Shown here in pieces: positions 13,620-22,882 of a stretch of DNA of 64,000 bases (its first letter is position 1; each line of letters begins with the position of its first letter). Both the position numbers and the translations under genes were made by a program. A model generated the notes under the pieces. The model was not told where the DNA came from, searched no databases, and saw nothing but the letters and a program-made list of their open reading frames with translations. The DNA comes from Kalmusia sp. IMI 367209 (taxonomy: Eukaryota > Ascomycota > Dothideomycetes > Pleosporales > Didymosphaeriaceae), in contig JAPEUQ010000009.1 of the NCBI GenBank assembly GCA_027946365.1, positions 1 to 64,000 on the forward strand, written 5' to 3'.

Positions 13620-13770
13620 ATAGGTTGGGTTGGGGTTGGGTCAGATTACATAAGACTCCTAATCCTAACCTATACCTAAACCCATTAATTTAGCGCTAGT
13701 AATGGGTATAGGTTAGGTTAGGTTACTAAAATCAGGTTGGGTTAGGTTAGGTATATGGTTATGTCTAGGG
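13620..13770. repeat. Left subterminal G/T-rich array of H3-hAT
   Basis: Degenerate repeats such as 'ataggttgggttggggttggg' and 'ggttaggttaggtta'. The right subterminal region has the complementary C/A-rich array. Paired position next to the TIRs suggests transposase-binding repeats; they resemble but are not exact TTAGGG telomere repeats. Confidence 0.7.
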
Positions 13771-13970
13771 TCTGAGTAATCATAATCAATTAATATATTT
13801 CTATTTACGTCTTAGTCGTTTTTTAATTATGATTATTGTTAAGGTGGATACTAGGTAGCTAGGTAATATCAACTATCACGCATTTATTACAGTTAATTAT
13901 AACAGTATAACTAGATTCATTGCTACTAGAGCTTCATGACCTATAACTACTACCCTAACAGGTTTTCTCC

Positions 13971-14516
13971 TTAATTTGATAGAACGTGCAGGATATGGTA
14001 TCTTTGGTAGTAACGCTTTGCCAAATAAGAATCTTTGACCTGAATTGTAACCCTCTTTGCATGGATCGCATTCATTTGGCAGTCTAGGAAAATAAGTATT
14101 TACTTAATAGTTAATATACTGATTAGAGGTACATACCTTCAAGATATCCAACCATGAACGCCTCAGTAGCTTCTTGAAGAGCACTTAGTGCAGAAGCCTG
14201 GGATGCGCAAGTCCGGCTTGCAGGCATGGACTAGCTCGCGAACAAGACGTGAGAATGGAAGCTTGCGAATAAGTAGCTCTGCAGTTTTTTGATATTGCCT
14301 AATCTCTCTAAGCGCCACCGCTATATCCTATCAGCTTAAGAATGTGATTAGAAGCTGTGATAACTTACTGCCTGGCTTAAAGCGCCGCTTTTTCTTCGCA
14401 TTGCCAGCGATCTTCTCGCGCGCAGCCTTACTAGCTAGATCTTTCTTGGGAGCTTTTCCGCCAGTTGCTAGCTTATGGCGAGGCTTTTTAGTAGCAACTT
14501 GTTTAGATCTAGCCAT
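13971..14516 (-). pseudogene. Histone H3-like gene captured by hAT, one frameshift
   Basis: Three exons on minus: 14369-14516, 14137-14320, 13971-14083 (introns of 48 and 53 nt, GT..AG). The product starts MARSKQVATKKPRHKLATGG, then KAPKKDLASKAAREKIAGN, then the histone-fold core: [50 protein letters not shown] and NAIHAKRVTI, all clearly H3. One extra G in the run 14200-14202 (C on the coding strand) shifts the frame between the DLRI and QASALSALQ blocks, so this copy is broken. The tail keeps ARxKQ around K4 and GGKAPK around K14, but the ARKS motif is absent at both the K9 and K27 contexts. The C-terminus ends LAKRYYQRY... instead of the usual LARRIRGER. It may be a processed variant evolved inside the transposon; no histone neighbour (H4) is present. 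Confidence 0.88.
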
Positions 14517-15036
14517 TATAGGTAGAGTTTGTAGAGCAGCGATAAAAGTTAGAGCAGTTGAAAGTAGAAGTAGAAAGTAGAAGTAGAAAGTAGAAGTTTA
14601 GTCGCTGAGGCAATAGTTATATAGCGGTGAATATAGAAGCGAGAAAGTGAAGGTGAGAGGGAGAAAGTGAAGGTGAGAGGGAAATACAAAAGTTGGGCAA
14701 GCTAATTTACAGACTCTATCAGCGTATATCACAACAACTCCGTGATAAATTTCCGTGATAATTCACATAGGGAAAGAGCTTAAGATGCGCTTTCGATTGA
14801 TACTCTTGCCGTAGTAATGCGACTTTTTTTTGGTCGCTGTATGCGTATGCGCAATATACGATTATTATTATTTATTGTTGTTGTACCGCGCTAGCGTCGC
14901 GCACGGGCCACCAAATCTCGCTTAACTGCATCTATAGTCAGTCCCCTGTCAACTTTCTTCTACCTACCTTCTACTATCGCACTTTTGCAGGATCGCTCTA
15001 TAAGTTACTACATACCTTTATTACAGTTTCTGCGCA

Positions 15037-16251
15037 ATGAAGTCTCCGCCTATTAAGCAAGAGCCTATTGAAGAGACCGATTATCTAGATCGTCCTGAGG
15101 GTTTACTGCCCAGTATTAAGCGCGAGATACCAGCTGGATATGACTATGATGAGTGGGACAAGCTTACGAAGGTATTTATTCTAGTTTATTATCACAGTAT
15201 AAACTAATTTATATAGGGTTTTACTTCTGAAGAGCAAGAAATCGATCACGTCCTCTCACTACGTGGACAGAGCGGTTCTCGAAAAGGTCGTCCTACGAAC
15301 TTATCAGTACCGTTTAAGGGCGTACTTAGTAATAGTGCTCGTGCTGTTCAGCAAAGAGATCGAGCTGCTCTACGTGATAGAGAGACCAAGGCTATTGAGA
15401 GCGCTAATGCTGCTGATCGTTCTGCCAAAAGTATGCTTAAGAAGAGACTTGAAAAACAAGACACGTACACTTCTCTGTCTGAGGATGCAAAGAAAAACTA
15501 CCTTAAGATGGAGCAGGAGAAGCTTTCAGATCAGCGCTTTCAGAATCAGAAGAGTAGTAAGTTATAACAGTAATTTATCACATGTTTATACTTACAAGGT
15601 GTAGGTGAATGGCTAGTAGCTCAGCTACAACGAGTCCACCGGAAATGGGAGAAGCTTAATCACGAAGTTTCCCTTAGGCAGCACCACAAATCCCTAGAGA
15701 AGCTAGCCCAGGCTAGTAAAAGCTCTCCTGATAGACAACTCCAAGGCCGTGGAGAGTTGCGACTCTATGGATCTGGCGGTGCCCTTGAGAAAATTATGCG
15801 AGACACCTATGAAGACGGCTTAGCAAAGCTCAAAAGCAATACATTCGAAAGTAAAGAGGCTAAAGCTGATTGGCAACAATTTATAGATGGCCTTACCAAA
15901 GAAGAGTTAGCTATGGTAACAGATAAGGACTGGCAGTAAGTTTATTACATTCTTTTATCACGCTTATATACTAATTACGCTAGACGTTGTGAGCCTACGT
16001 CTGTCCTTGAGTGTATATCTGGGGGAGAAGATATTACGCTTGAAAGCAATTTGCCATATGTTCTTGGCGATGAGAGTGATGAGTGTGAAGAAGAAGTTGA
16101 CTATGACTCTGAGATTGACGCTGCGTATAATGAGGGGGATGATGAATATGAGACCTCTACTGATAAAGATGAGGATGAGGATAATGATGATAGTGAGGAG
16201 GAGTTTGAGGGCTTTACAGATTTTGAGGGGTTTTCTGATGAAGACGATTGA
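15037..16251 (+). CDS. Transposon-borne protein with long acidic tail, unknown
   Basis: Four exons (15037-15171, 15217-15556, 15599-15935, 15984-16251) give an intact 359-residue frame; the introns are 42-48 nt with GT..AG ends. I recognise no family. The N-terminal third starts MKSPPIKQEPIEE. The middle is charged and probably helical (LRDRETKAIESANAADRSAK, SEDAKKNYLKMEQEK, EKIMRDTYEDGLAKL). The last ~75 residues are strongly acidic, ending FEGFSDEDD. Acidic tails of this kind are common in histone chaperones, and the gene sits between an H3-like gene and the transposase, so a histone-binding role is a hypothesis only. It is the only one of the three element genes without a frameshift. A transposition accessory protein (second hAT ORF) is the main alternative. 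Confidence 0.75.
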
Positions 16252-16599
16252 GTGTCAGAGTCTACTACAGAATGAATACTCAAATATTAGGAGGTAGATC
16301 TTAGTTAAGTTTTGGCACTCTGCTTAACTGCAATTAGCTAGTAATAGTTAATACAGCCAATAATCACAGATTGTTTACCTGGAATGTAAACATATCATTT
16401 ATGATTTTAATACTCACTTATTATGGAATGTACTTAGGAATGTAAACAGACGTACTAGAATATCATAAGCCCTGCACCCTATCTTATAGTCATGAATGGA
16501 AACATACGCATTAAAACCTCTCAGGCCACCAACATATCTCACAACTCCTTTAGTTTTATCACATCTTTTATCACACCACTATCCTTATCCATTCTACTT

Positions 16600-19250
16600 A
16601 TGGCATCTGCTCTTCAATCCCCACAGTTTCCACCTATCCTTAATCAATTCCAATTAAGCGCCCCCAAATTGTTAGAGGGGAACTCAGAGCACCCTGATAT
16701 TAATTAAATATCCATCTACGAATAACGAACACAATGAGGAACAAAGCGAAATTCGTTCTATATGGAATAAGTGGTGGAGTGAAACTACATGGGCTACGGA
16801 TCCTTTAACTCATAACCCACGGTGGAATTCAACCTCTCGTTTTGGCCAAATCTGGACCCAATTTGGAGAGGCCGCACAGTATACAGATGGTCGCCCATAT
16901 GTATTCTGTCTTAATTGCGGATTTGCACTTCAACATCCAACAGTCAAAACAATTGGAACTAAGCATCTTACGAATCACCTTAATACTCAATCTTGTAAGG
17001 AGACTCTAACTCCTATACATATTCAGTTACCTACACCTACGGCCCGGCCTCTACATTATCGAAATACTATAACACCAGTCCCATTGTATTCTCCTATGAC
17101 CTATGAGAATGAACTTGTACGGGTGGTAATAGACAACAACTGGTCTTTCCGAACAGTAGAGGCCATCCTTTCAACGCTTCCTTCAATACCTTAGGCCCAA
17201 TACTGTGATAACGAGCCGTTATAAATTACAGTCGATATTCCAGGATCAAGTTAAAACAGCTAAAGCTTCTCTACTTTGTGATCTTTGTAAAACTACGAAG
17301 ATCTCAATTGCCTTAGATGCTTGGTCTGCAAGAAACCATCTTAGCTTTCTTGCAGTAAAGGGTACTATATTAATAACAACTGGGAATTTTGTGAGAAGCT
17401 ACTTGATTTTATCCCAATTCGTGGAAGCCATACAGGTACTTCTATGGCATTAGAAGTACTACAGGTTCTATCTGATACGAATACTAAGCAGCAACTTCTA
17501 GCTATCACATGTGATAATGCTAGTAATAATGGAACACTGGCTCGTACTATCCAAACTCAACTACAAGAAGAAGGTATTAATTGGGATTCTACTGAGAATA
17601 CGGTTCCATGCCTCGCTCATATCATCAATCTGGTTGTCCAGGATATCATTCAGCATCTTGAGCTAGCAGCTCCTAGTGAGCTAGAGGTTGAAGAGAATCT
17701 ACAACGGCGCCATATAAATGAGATTCAATCAGAAATTTCAATACCGAATTCTCTTCGGAAGGTAAGCTAGCTTTATCACAGGTATTTATTACAGACTAAG
17801 TTATGGCTAGCTCCGGGCAATATGCAAAGCGATTGATCGATCCCCACAACGTTTTGAACGTTTTATTGCTACTCAGCAATCCTTTACCACCAAAAGAACG
17901 TCTCTCTGTTATACGAGACGTGAGAACTCGTTGGAATTCGACGTTCGACATGTGTGACCGCGCAGTTAAGCTCCAGTCATATATCGATGAATGGCTTAAA
18001 CAAGAAATCAACTTAAAAACGACTCCTCATATTACTAGGGCTACCAGTAATAATGATAACGCGGAGGTAGATTTCCGTGACCTTAAACGACTTCGACTAT
18101 CTCATACTGAGTGGCACCACCTTGAGCTTATCACAGCTATGCTAAAGAGGTTTAAGGATGCAACCGACTCTTTGAGCCAGAACCAAAAACCACAGATCCA
18201 ATATATCTGGCTTATGTATAATCGACTCTTTGATTTTTTAGATAAGATGACGGAAGAGCTTAGTGAAGATTCAGAGAATAGAGATAACGCAGAGTGGCCA
18301 ACAGTAGTAAGAGCTGCAGCTAGAAAAGGACGAGCTAAACTAAGCAAGTACTATTCGAAAACAGATGCAGAGCGGGGCTTCTTATTCAACTGCGCAACTA
18401 TTCTCGATCCAACACAAAAGCTTACAGCATATGAGGTACTATTATCACAGCTATTTATTACAGTAATCACTAATACTATCTATAGGATGATACTTGGGAA
18501 GCTCAGGACAAGCATAACTACCGCCAGCAATTTCTTCAATACCTTGATCGCTATGATAATAAAGAAACCAGAGATTTTACTCCAGTCTCAACTACCTATC
18601 CTAGACGATCATCAGGTACAGAGTGGTTCGGAAGCCCCATCCTTAAACCAATCACAGTCAAGTAGTATTTCAGTATCTAGCCAAAACCAGGGTACTAGCT
18701 TACAACATATGGAAGAAGAGCAAGGGGCAGCACGTCAGGAAGGAGAAGCTTATCTAAGTACACCTCATATTATTATAGGTGAATCTTTTGATATTTTACA
18801 GTGGTGGAAAGCAAATGAGGATACTTATCCTCATCTTGCCCAAATTGCAAAAGATATTCTACCTATTCAGATTACTGCAGTAAGTATTGAGCGTGTTTTT
18901 AATATTGCAAGAGATGTAATTGGAGATCGGAGACACCGTCTTTCAGCCCAGAGAATTCAGCAGATCATGTTTTTAAGCATGCAATTTTTCAAGAGAAGGA
19001 GCAATATATTATTACAGAGGATAGCCTAGCACCTTATGATGGAGTAAATGATCTTTTTGAGCTTCCAACCTATTCAGATCATATAGATAGTATAGAGGAG
19101 GAAGAGATTACAGAGGAGGAAGAGGTTATAGATGAGGAAGATATTATAGAGCAGGAAGATATTGTACATATTCCTAGTGTAAATAGGGAGCAAATACTCC
19201 AACCACGTAAACGTCGAAGGGTTCAACCTCCTTTACGTTACCGTGTTTAA
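16600..19250 (+). pseudogene. hAT transposase of the H3 element, multiple frameshifts
   Basis: Pieces in shifted frames assemble in hAT order. A start MASALQSPQFPPI (16600) is followed by a BED-like finger CLNCGF...KHLTNHLNTQSC (about 16905-16995). The core blocks are IALDAWSARNHLSFLAVKG (about 17308-17362) and LLAITCDNASNNG (about 17498-17532), then RDVRTRWNSTFDM (about 17918). The C-terminal dimerisation domain is FDILQWWKANEDTYPHLAQI to SIERVFNIARDVIGDRRHRL (18785-18955). Then come an acidic run and a basic end RKRRRVQPPLRYRV closing at TAA 19248-19250. Frame changes near 16705, 17165, 17368 and 18970 need single-base indels; 17764-17800 and 18436-18487 look like introns. The copy cannot make an active transposase as it stands. 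Confidence 0.85.
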
Positions 19251-19379
19251 TAGCTGTTATAAATAAATAGTTCATATCTCTGACTTCCGCTAGTAGAGTG
19301 TTCTACAAAAGTTATAGACGTTTCCCTAAATATACTTTCTAGTAATAGAATTATATAAAATATCAATATAAATTACCGT

Positions 19380-19572
19380 TATATAAATCCAACCTAGATA
19401 GGAACCCTTAACCCAACCTATACCCAAGGTCCGTGCGACCCAACCCTAACCTGCACCTAGGGTCCGTGCGACCCAACCTTAACCACACCTAAGGTTCAGT
19501 GACCCAACCCCAACCTATACCCAATGCTTAGTAATAGCTAACCCAACCCCAACCTACCTATGGTTAACCCCA
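19380..19572. repeat. Right subterminal C/A-rich array of H3-hAT
   Basis: Repeats of 'cccaaccctaacc'/'accccaacctatacccaa' alternating with 'agggtccgtgcgaccc' (two close copies near 19428-19473). It mirrors the left array and lies directly inside the right TIR. Confidence 0.7.
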
Positions 19573-19597
19573 ACCCATTTGCCAGTCTAGTAGATAG

Positions 19598-20334
19598 AGT
19601 AGTAGGAGTAAACATCTAGATAAAGAGTACTATCTATATATAGTAATTAGTATAAAAAAGGCCATAAAAGGACTTAATATAAATAGAGATCTTAACTATC
19701 TTATAAATCTATTTATAGCTTATTTAATAATTATATTATTGAGCTATCGTATAAAAAGTCGTATTAATTTCAGTAGGGTACGTCACTAACTAGTGTACGC
19801 CACTGACTGGTGGAACACGTTAGCCTCAGAGGATGACTCAGCCCCGCTAACTACACATGACTCAAGTATCACATGACTTTTTCTGGGTCTCCTTTAGTCC
19901 CAGGACCGCCTTGGCACTTCAGGACTCTTGGACTTCTAGGACAAGGATATAAAGAAGAATTGAATCCACCTATAAGTTATTTCATTAAACTCATATTGTC
20001 TTATGATCCATTATGTAGATCGATCCCGTGCGCCATTGGGTGTTACGAGACTGTGGGAAGTGGGAAAACGAACTTTCGAGAAAATGCCTAAAATAGGCTA
20101 TGATAGGCATGTAAGCTTGTCATATTCTTCGATTCAAATCAACCTATCGACCTCCATAGTCATTGCATATATATATAGCACTTCACATAACCCAAGTTCA
20201 AGAAATCGAGGGCCGGGAGAGCTAGCTCCCCCATCACAAAGTCGTTGAACATGATTACAGATATATTATATATTTATAGAGGTAAATGTAATTCGCGACT
20301 GCCAACGCGACTTCGTGACACCAGTTACAGCAAG
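19598..20334. other. Spacer with pogo-like end remnant, no gene
   Basis: AT-rich until about 19760. It then holds a diverged pogo-like terminus around 19770-19829 ('gtgtacgccactgactggtgg' then 'aacacgtta'). From 19830 the base composition becomes normal, marking the start of the gene island. The frames at 19873-20248 look like chance. I see no promoter or RNA gene that I can support. Confidence 0.5.
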
Positions 20335-22147
20335 CTATTCTTCCCGCGTTCTATTATTCAGGTCTTCGTCTATGGCGTCGTACTTGAAGAAAAGAATCCA
20401 GAACGCTGCTGAGCAGAAAATCATCACTACTGCCAGAGAAGCATAGAAAACAATGAGGTGGGGGTCTTTGGCCAAAGGCGATATCGACATCCCTAAGGCT
20501 CTTCCCAGAGCGTTTGAGAGCTGCGAAAACGCCTGCACAACTGACCTCATACCCTCCGGCGCTTTCGAGTAAGCGTATTCCATGATAGTCACAACAGCAA
20601 AAATTTCTGACACCGCCATGAGAAAGTGCACCGGTAATTGCACCCAAACGCTCACGTTGTTGGGAAGACGGCCGTTGTCGGACTCGGGGCATGCAGACGG
20701 CCTCTCATAGCATGGCCCTCTTGAATATATCAGCCCCTGGACACCGGACGCATAGCCCATTGCAAGAGCCATGAAGAAGAAGGCAGCAATCACTCGCATG
20801 ATCGGTCGGAAAGCAACTCTTCGTTTCTGTAGCCAGCGGTACAGGCCCTGGATGACCGGGCCTAGGATAATGCAGGCAATGGGGTTGAGCGCCTGAAATG
20901 CATCATTTGGTACATGGTCAAGCCGCATCTGTCCAGCTTGCGAGACAAGATTGTTCTGAATCTGGCTGTAGCCCAATTCAAACAAGCTGAAGCAAAGACT
21001 ATGCTTGGTCAATAGACTAGTTTATTGCATGCCTTTGTTCCATACTAACATGACTCGACACGCAATAAGCCCGCGTCTTATTTCAAAAACAAAATCTTCA
21101 TCCCAGGGAACTTCTTTCCCTTGATGTTCACGTTGATATGCGGGGCTTGCATGGCGCAGGCTGAAGCCGTCTTTGGCAGCGAAGGTCAGTATTTTCGCAG
21201 TCTTTGGAAAGATGTTGCCTTCCGGTCTCTTTCTGAAGAACTTCCTTTGGTGGATTAACAAAAGCACGACGCAGATACCTAAGCTGCACCAGGCCAGAAG
21301 ATAAGCAGACCAGAAGCCGTACACTTTTTCAAGCCACGTGGAAGCAATGGAGGACAAACCGGCTATGTTGATGAACCAATAATATACGTTGTAAATATAT
21401 TGAATAGTTAGCGTTCGATCCCCAACGAAAGGATCACCCTTTTTAGTTTTAATGATCTTTGGCGCAGTCCGAGGGTACTGATCAACTATCGCAAGATAAG
21501 TCATCACAGGTAATCTACCGTCTGATAGTGAAACGTACGCATAAACGGTGCGATAGTTGCTTTGAGACTGCCAACTCCAACGGCAATACAGAGCATAGAA
21601 ACCGCCAGCCCTGGTATCCCTGCACCGTGTCTCAAGCAATATGGTAAAGAGGTTACGAACAAGACAATCAGTCCACACATATAGATTCTAAATGTATTAG
21701 CGTTGATCACGACGAAGTTTGGGCCAACCTACAACAGGCCGAGACTGATAGTCCTGTAACGTCCGAGCCATTTATCTGCGAGAATGGCCATGGGCATCGG
21801 AGTCAAGTACGAGAGGAACACGAAGGCATTAAAGATAGTCGTTGCGCGAGCCTGACCCAAACCTAATGCTCCTGGGAGAGCATCATCAGGTGAGTTTTGA
21901 ATGTAGTTCTCTGTTCCGCTTGTTAGCAAATATAAAGTGTAGTGTCTATCTACTTACGCCAGGGACCCGTGACAGCGTAAAATGTGATTCGCTCAGCGGC
22001 TCCCGCGACCGCAATAACCCATACCGCGAACGGTATATTGTCCAGGCCTCGAGTGAGATCTGTTATCTCTTTTTCAGTCGCATCCCGATCCTCGCCATCG
22101 TCTATCATCGTATGTTGGTCGGGTGGGTCGGTGTTCTTAACTCTCAT
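20335..22147 (-). CDS. POT/PTR2-family peptide transporter
   Basis: Five exons on minus (21958-22147, 21733-21910, 21539-21687, 21046-21485, 20335-21003) join without frame conflict into about 541 residues; introns are 42-53 nt. The family is the proton-coupled oligopeptide transporters, plasma-membrane importers (sometimes exporters) of di- and tripeptides. Visible hallmarks are the PTR2 signature AERITFYAVTGPW in the first membrane segment, NYIQNS, then TPMPMAILADKWLGRYRTIS, the loop LDQYPRTAPK, then IQYIYNVYYWFINIAGLSS, and SQIQNNLVSQAGQM before the C-terminal half. About twelve hydrophobic segments are present. It is slightly short for fungal PTR2 (typically near 600), mostly at the C-terminus. 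It is divergently arranged with the ATP-grasp gene over a ~735-bp spacer, which suggests shared control and a peptidic substrate. Confidence 0.9.
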
Positions 22148-22882
22148 CTCGGACTATACTTCCACTTTTATACCCTGATTATCTGGAAATAATGTGAATA
22201 GTAAGCGAATGTTAGGGCGAAGCAATAGAGGCACGAGTCTGAATCGACCCCTACTTGTGTTGCTTGAATGTGTATGAATTTGGTGTTGTCCGTTCGCAAT
22301 GCGTACGTTGGATCGCTTTGTAACGAAGTAAGAAGACAACGTTGATTTAGCTGTGCTATAGACGAACAATTATATATGATGGCAAGACAGGCCCGTGCTC
22401 AGCGAAAGCGGTACAGAGATTAGTCGAACCGACAGGACCACTGCATGATCAGCACACCGAAGGTCACTTGCCAATCATTCCTGGATCTTGGCAGCCAACA
22501 GCAGAAGTTGATGAAGCAGCCATCGGGTCTTCTTGGTTGTTATCCTTGGCCCCCAAATGCTAATATAAATAACTGCTGCTTGGGACCCGCGTGGGGAACG
22601 GCAGACGTACTGACGGTCTTGTTGCTGTATCCTCCATTCATTGGACAGAATGCGTATGCCGTGTAACTACCTAATTAATATAGGTCTACCTAGGCAACCA
22701 CGGCGGATATACTAGTACAGAGTGTGATAAGTTTGCCTAATTCCTGAAATGAAAATTTTTGTCAGCTCACGTTTATCACTCAACTGACAAAAGGTGCCTA
22801 ACTCTGCTCTCTAGCATCAGAACTTTAAAAATTAAATCTTTCCCTTGTGCGAAATCGATATTTTTGGCCTCTATTCTCGAAA
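22148..22882. promoter_or_regulatory. Divergent promoter region between PTR2 and ATP-grasp genes
   Basis: Non-coding spacer of 735 bp between two outward-facing starts (22147 minus, 22883 plus). It includes a 'tataaataa' word near 22564 and a perfect inverted repeat near 22757-22792. No gene is seen; small frames here are chance. Confidence 0.55.
22757..22792. promoter_or_regulatory. Perfect 9-bp inverted repeat upstream of ATP-grasp gene
   Basis: TTTTGTCAG at 22757-22765 and CTGACAAAA at 22784-22792, separated by 18 bp and ending 90 nt before the chosen ATG. It could be a dimeric transcription-factor site or a leader hairpin. No regulator is identified. Confidence 0.4.

Larger units (their letters stand above)
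13603..19589 (+). mobile_element. hAT transposon carrying a histone H3-like gene
   Basis: A perfect 17-bp terminal inverted repeat, TAGACTGGCAAATGGGT, lies at 13603-13619 and 19573-19589. It is flanked by a perfect 8-bp target duplication, GTAGATAG, at 13595-13602 and 19590-19597, the size expected for hAT elements. The 5987-bp element has near-normal GC and no RIP signature, unlike its surroundings. Cargo in order: H3-like pseudogene on -, intact gene for an acidic-tailed protein on +, frameshifted hAT transposase on +. Subterminal arrays of GGGTTGGGT/GGTTAGGTT words lie just inside both TIRs. Confidence 0.92.

Noticed and set aside
13700..13760. Interstitial telomere
   Set aside because: Repeats are degenerate, mirrored at the other end of the element and sit inside its TIRs, so subterminal transposon arrays explain them better.
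13971..14516. Host core histone H3 gene
   Set aside because: Lies inside a perfect TIR/TSD-bounded hAT element, has a diverged tail and a frameshift, and has no H4 partner.
14344..14580. 78-codon frame on plus strand
   Set aside because: It is the antisense shadow of the histone H3-like exon on minus.
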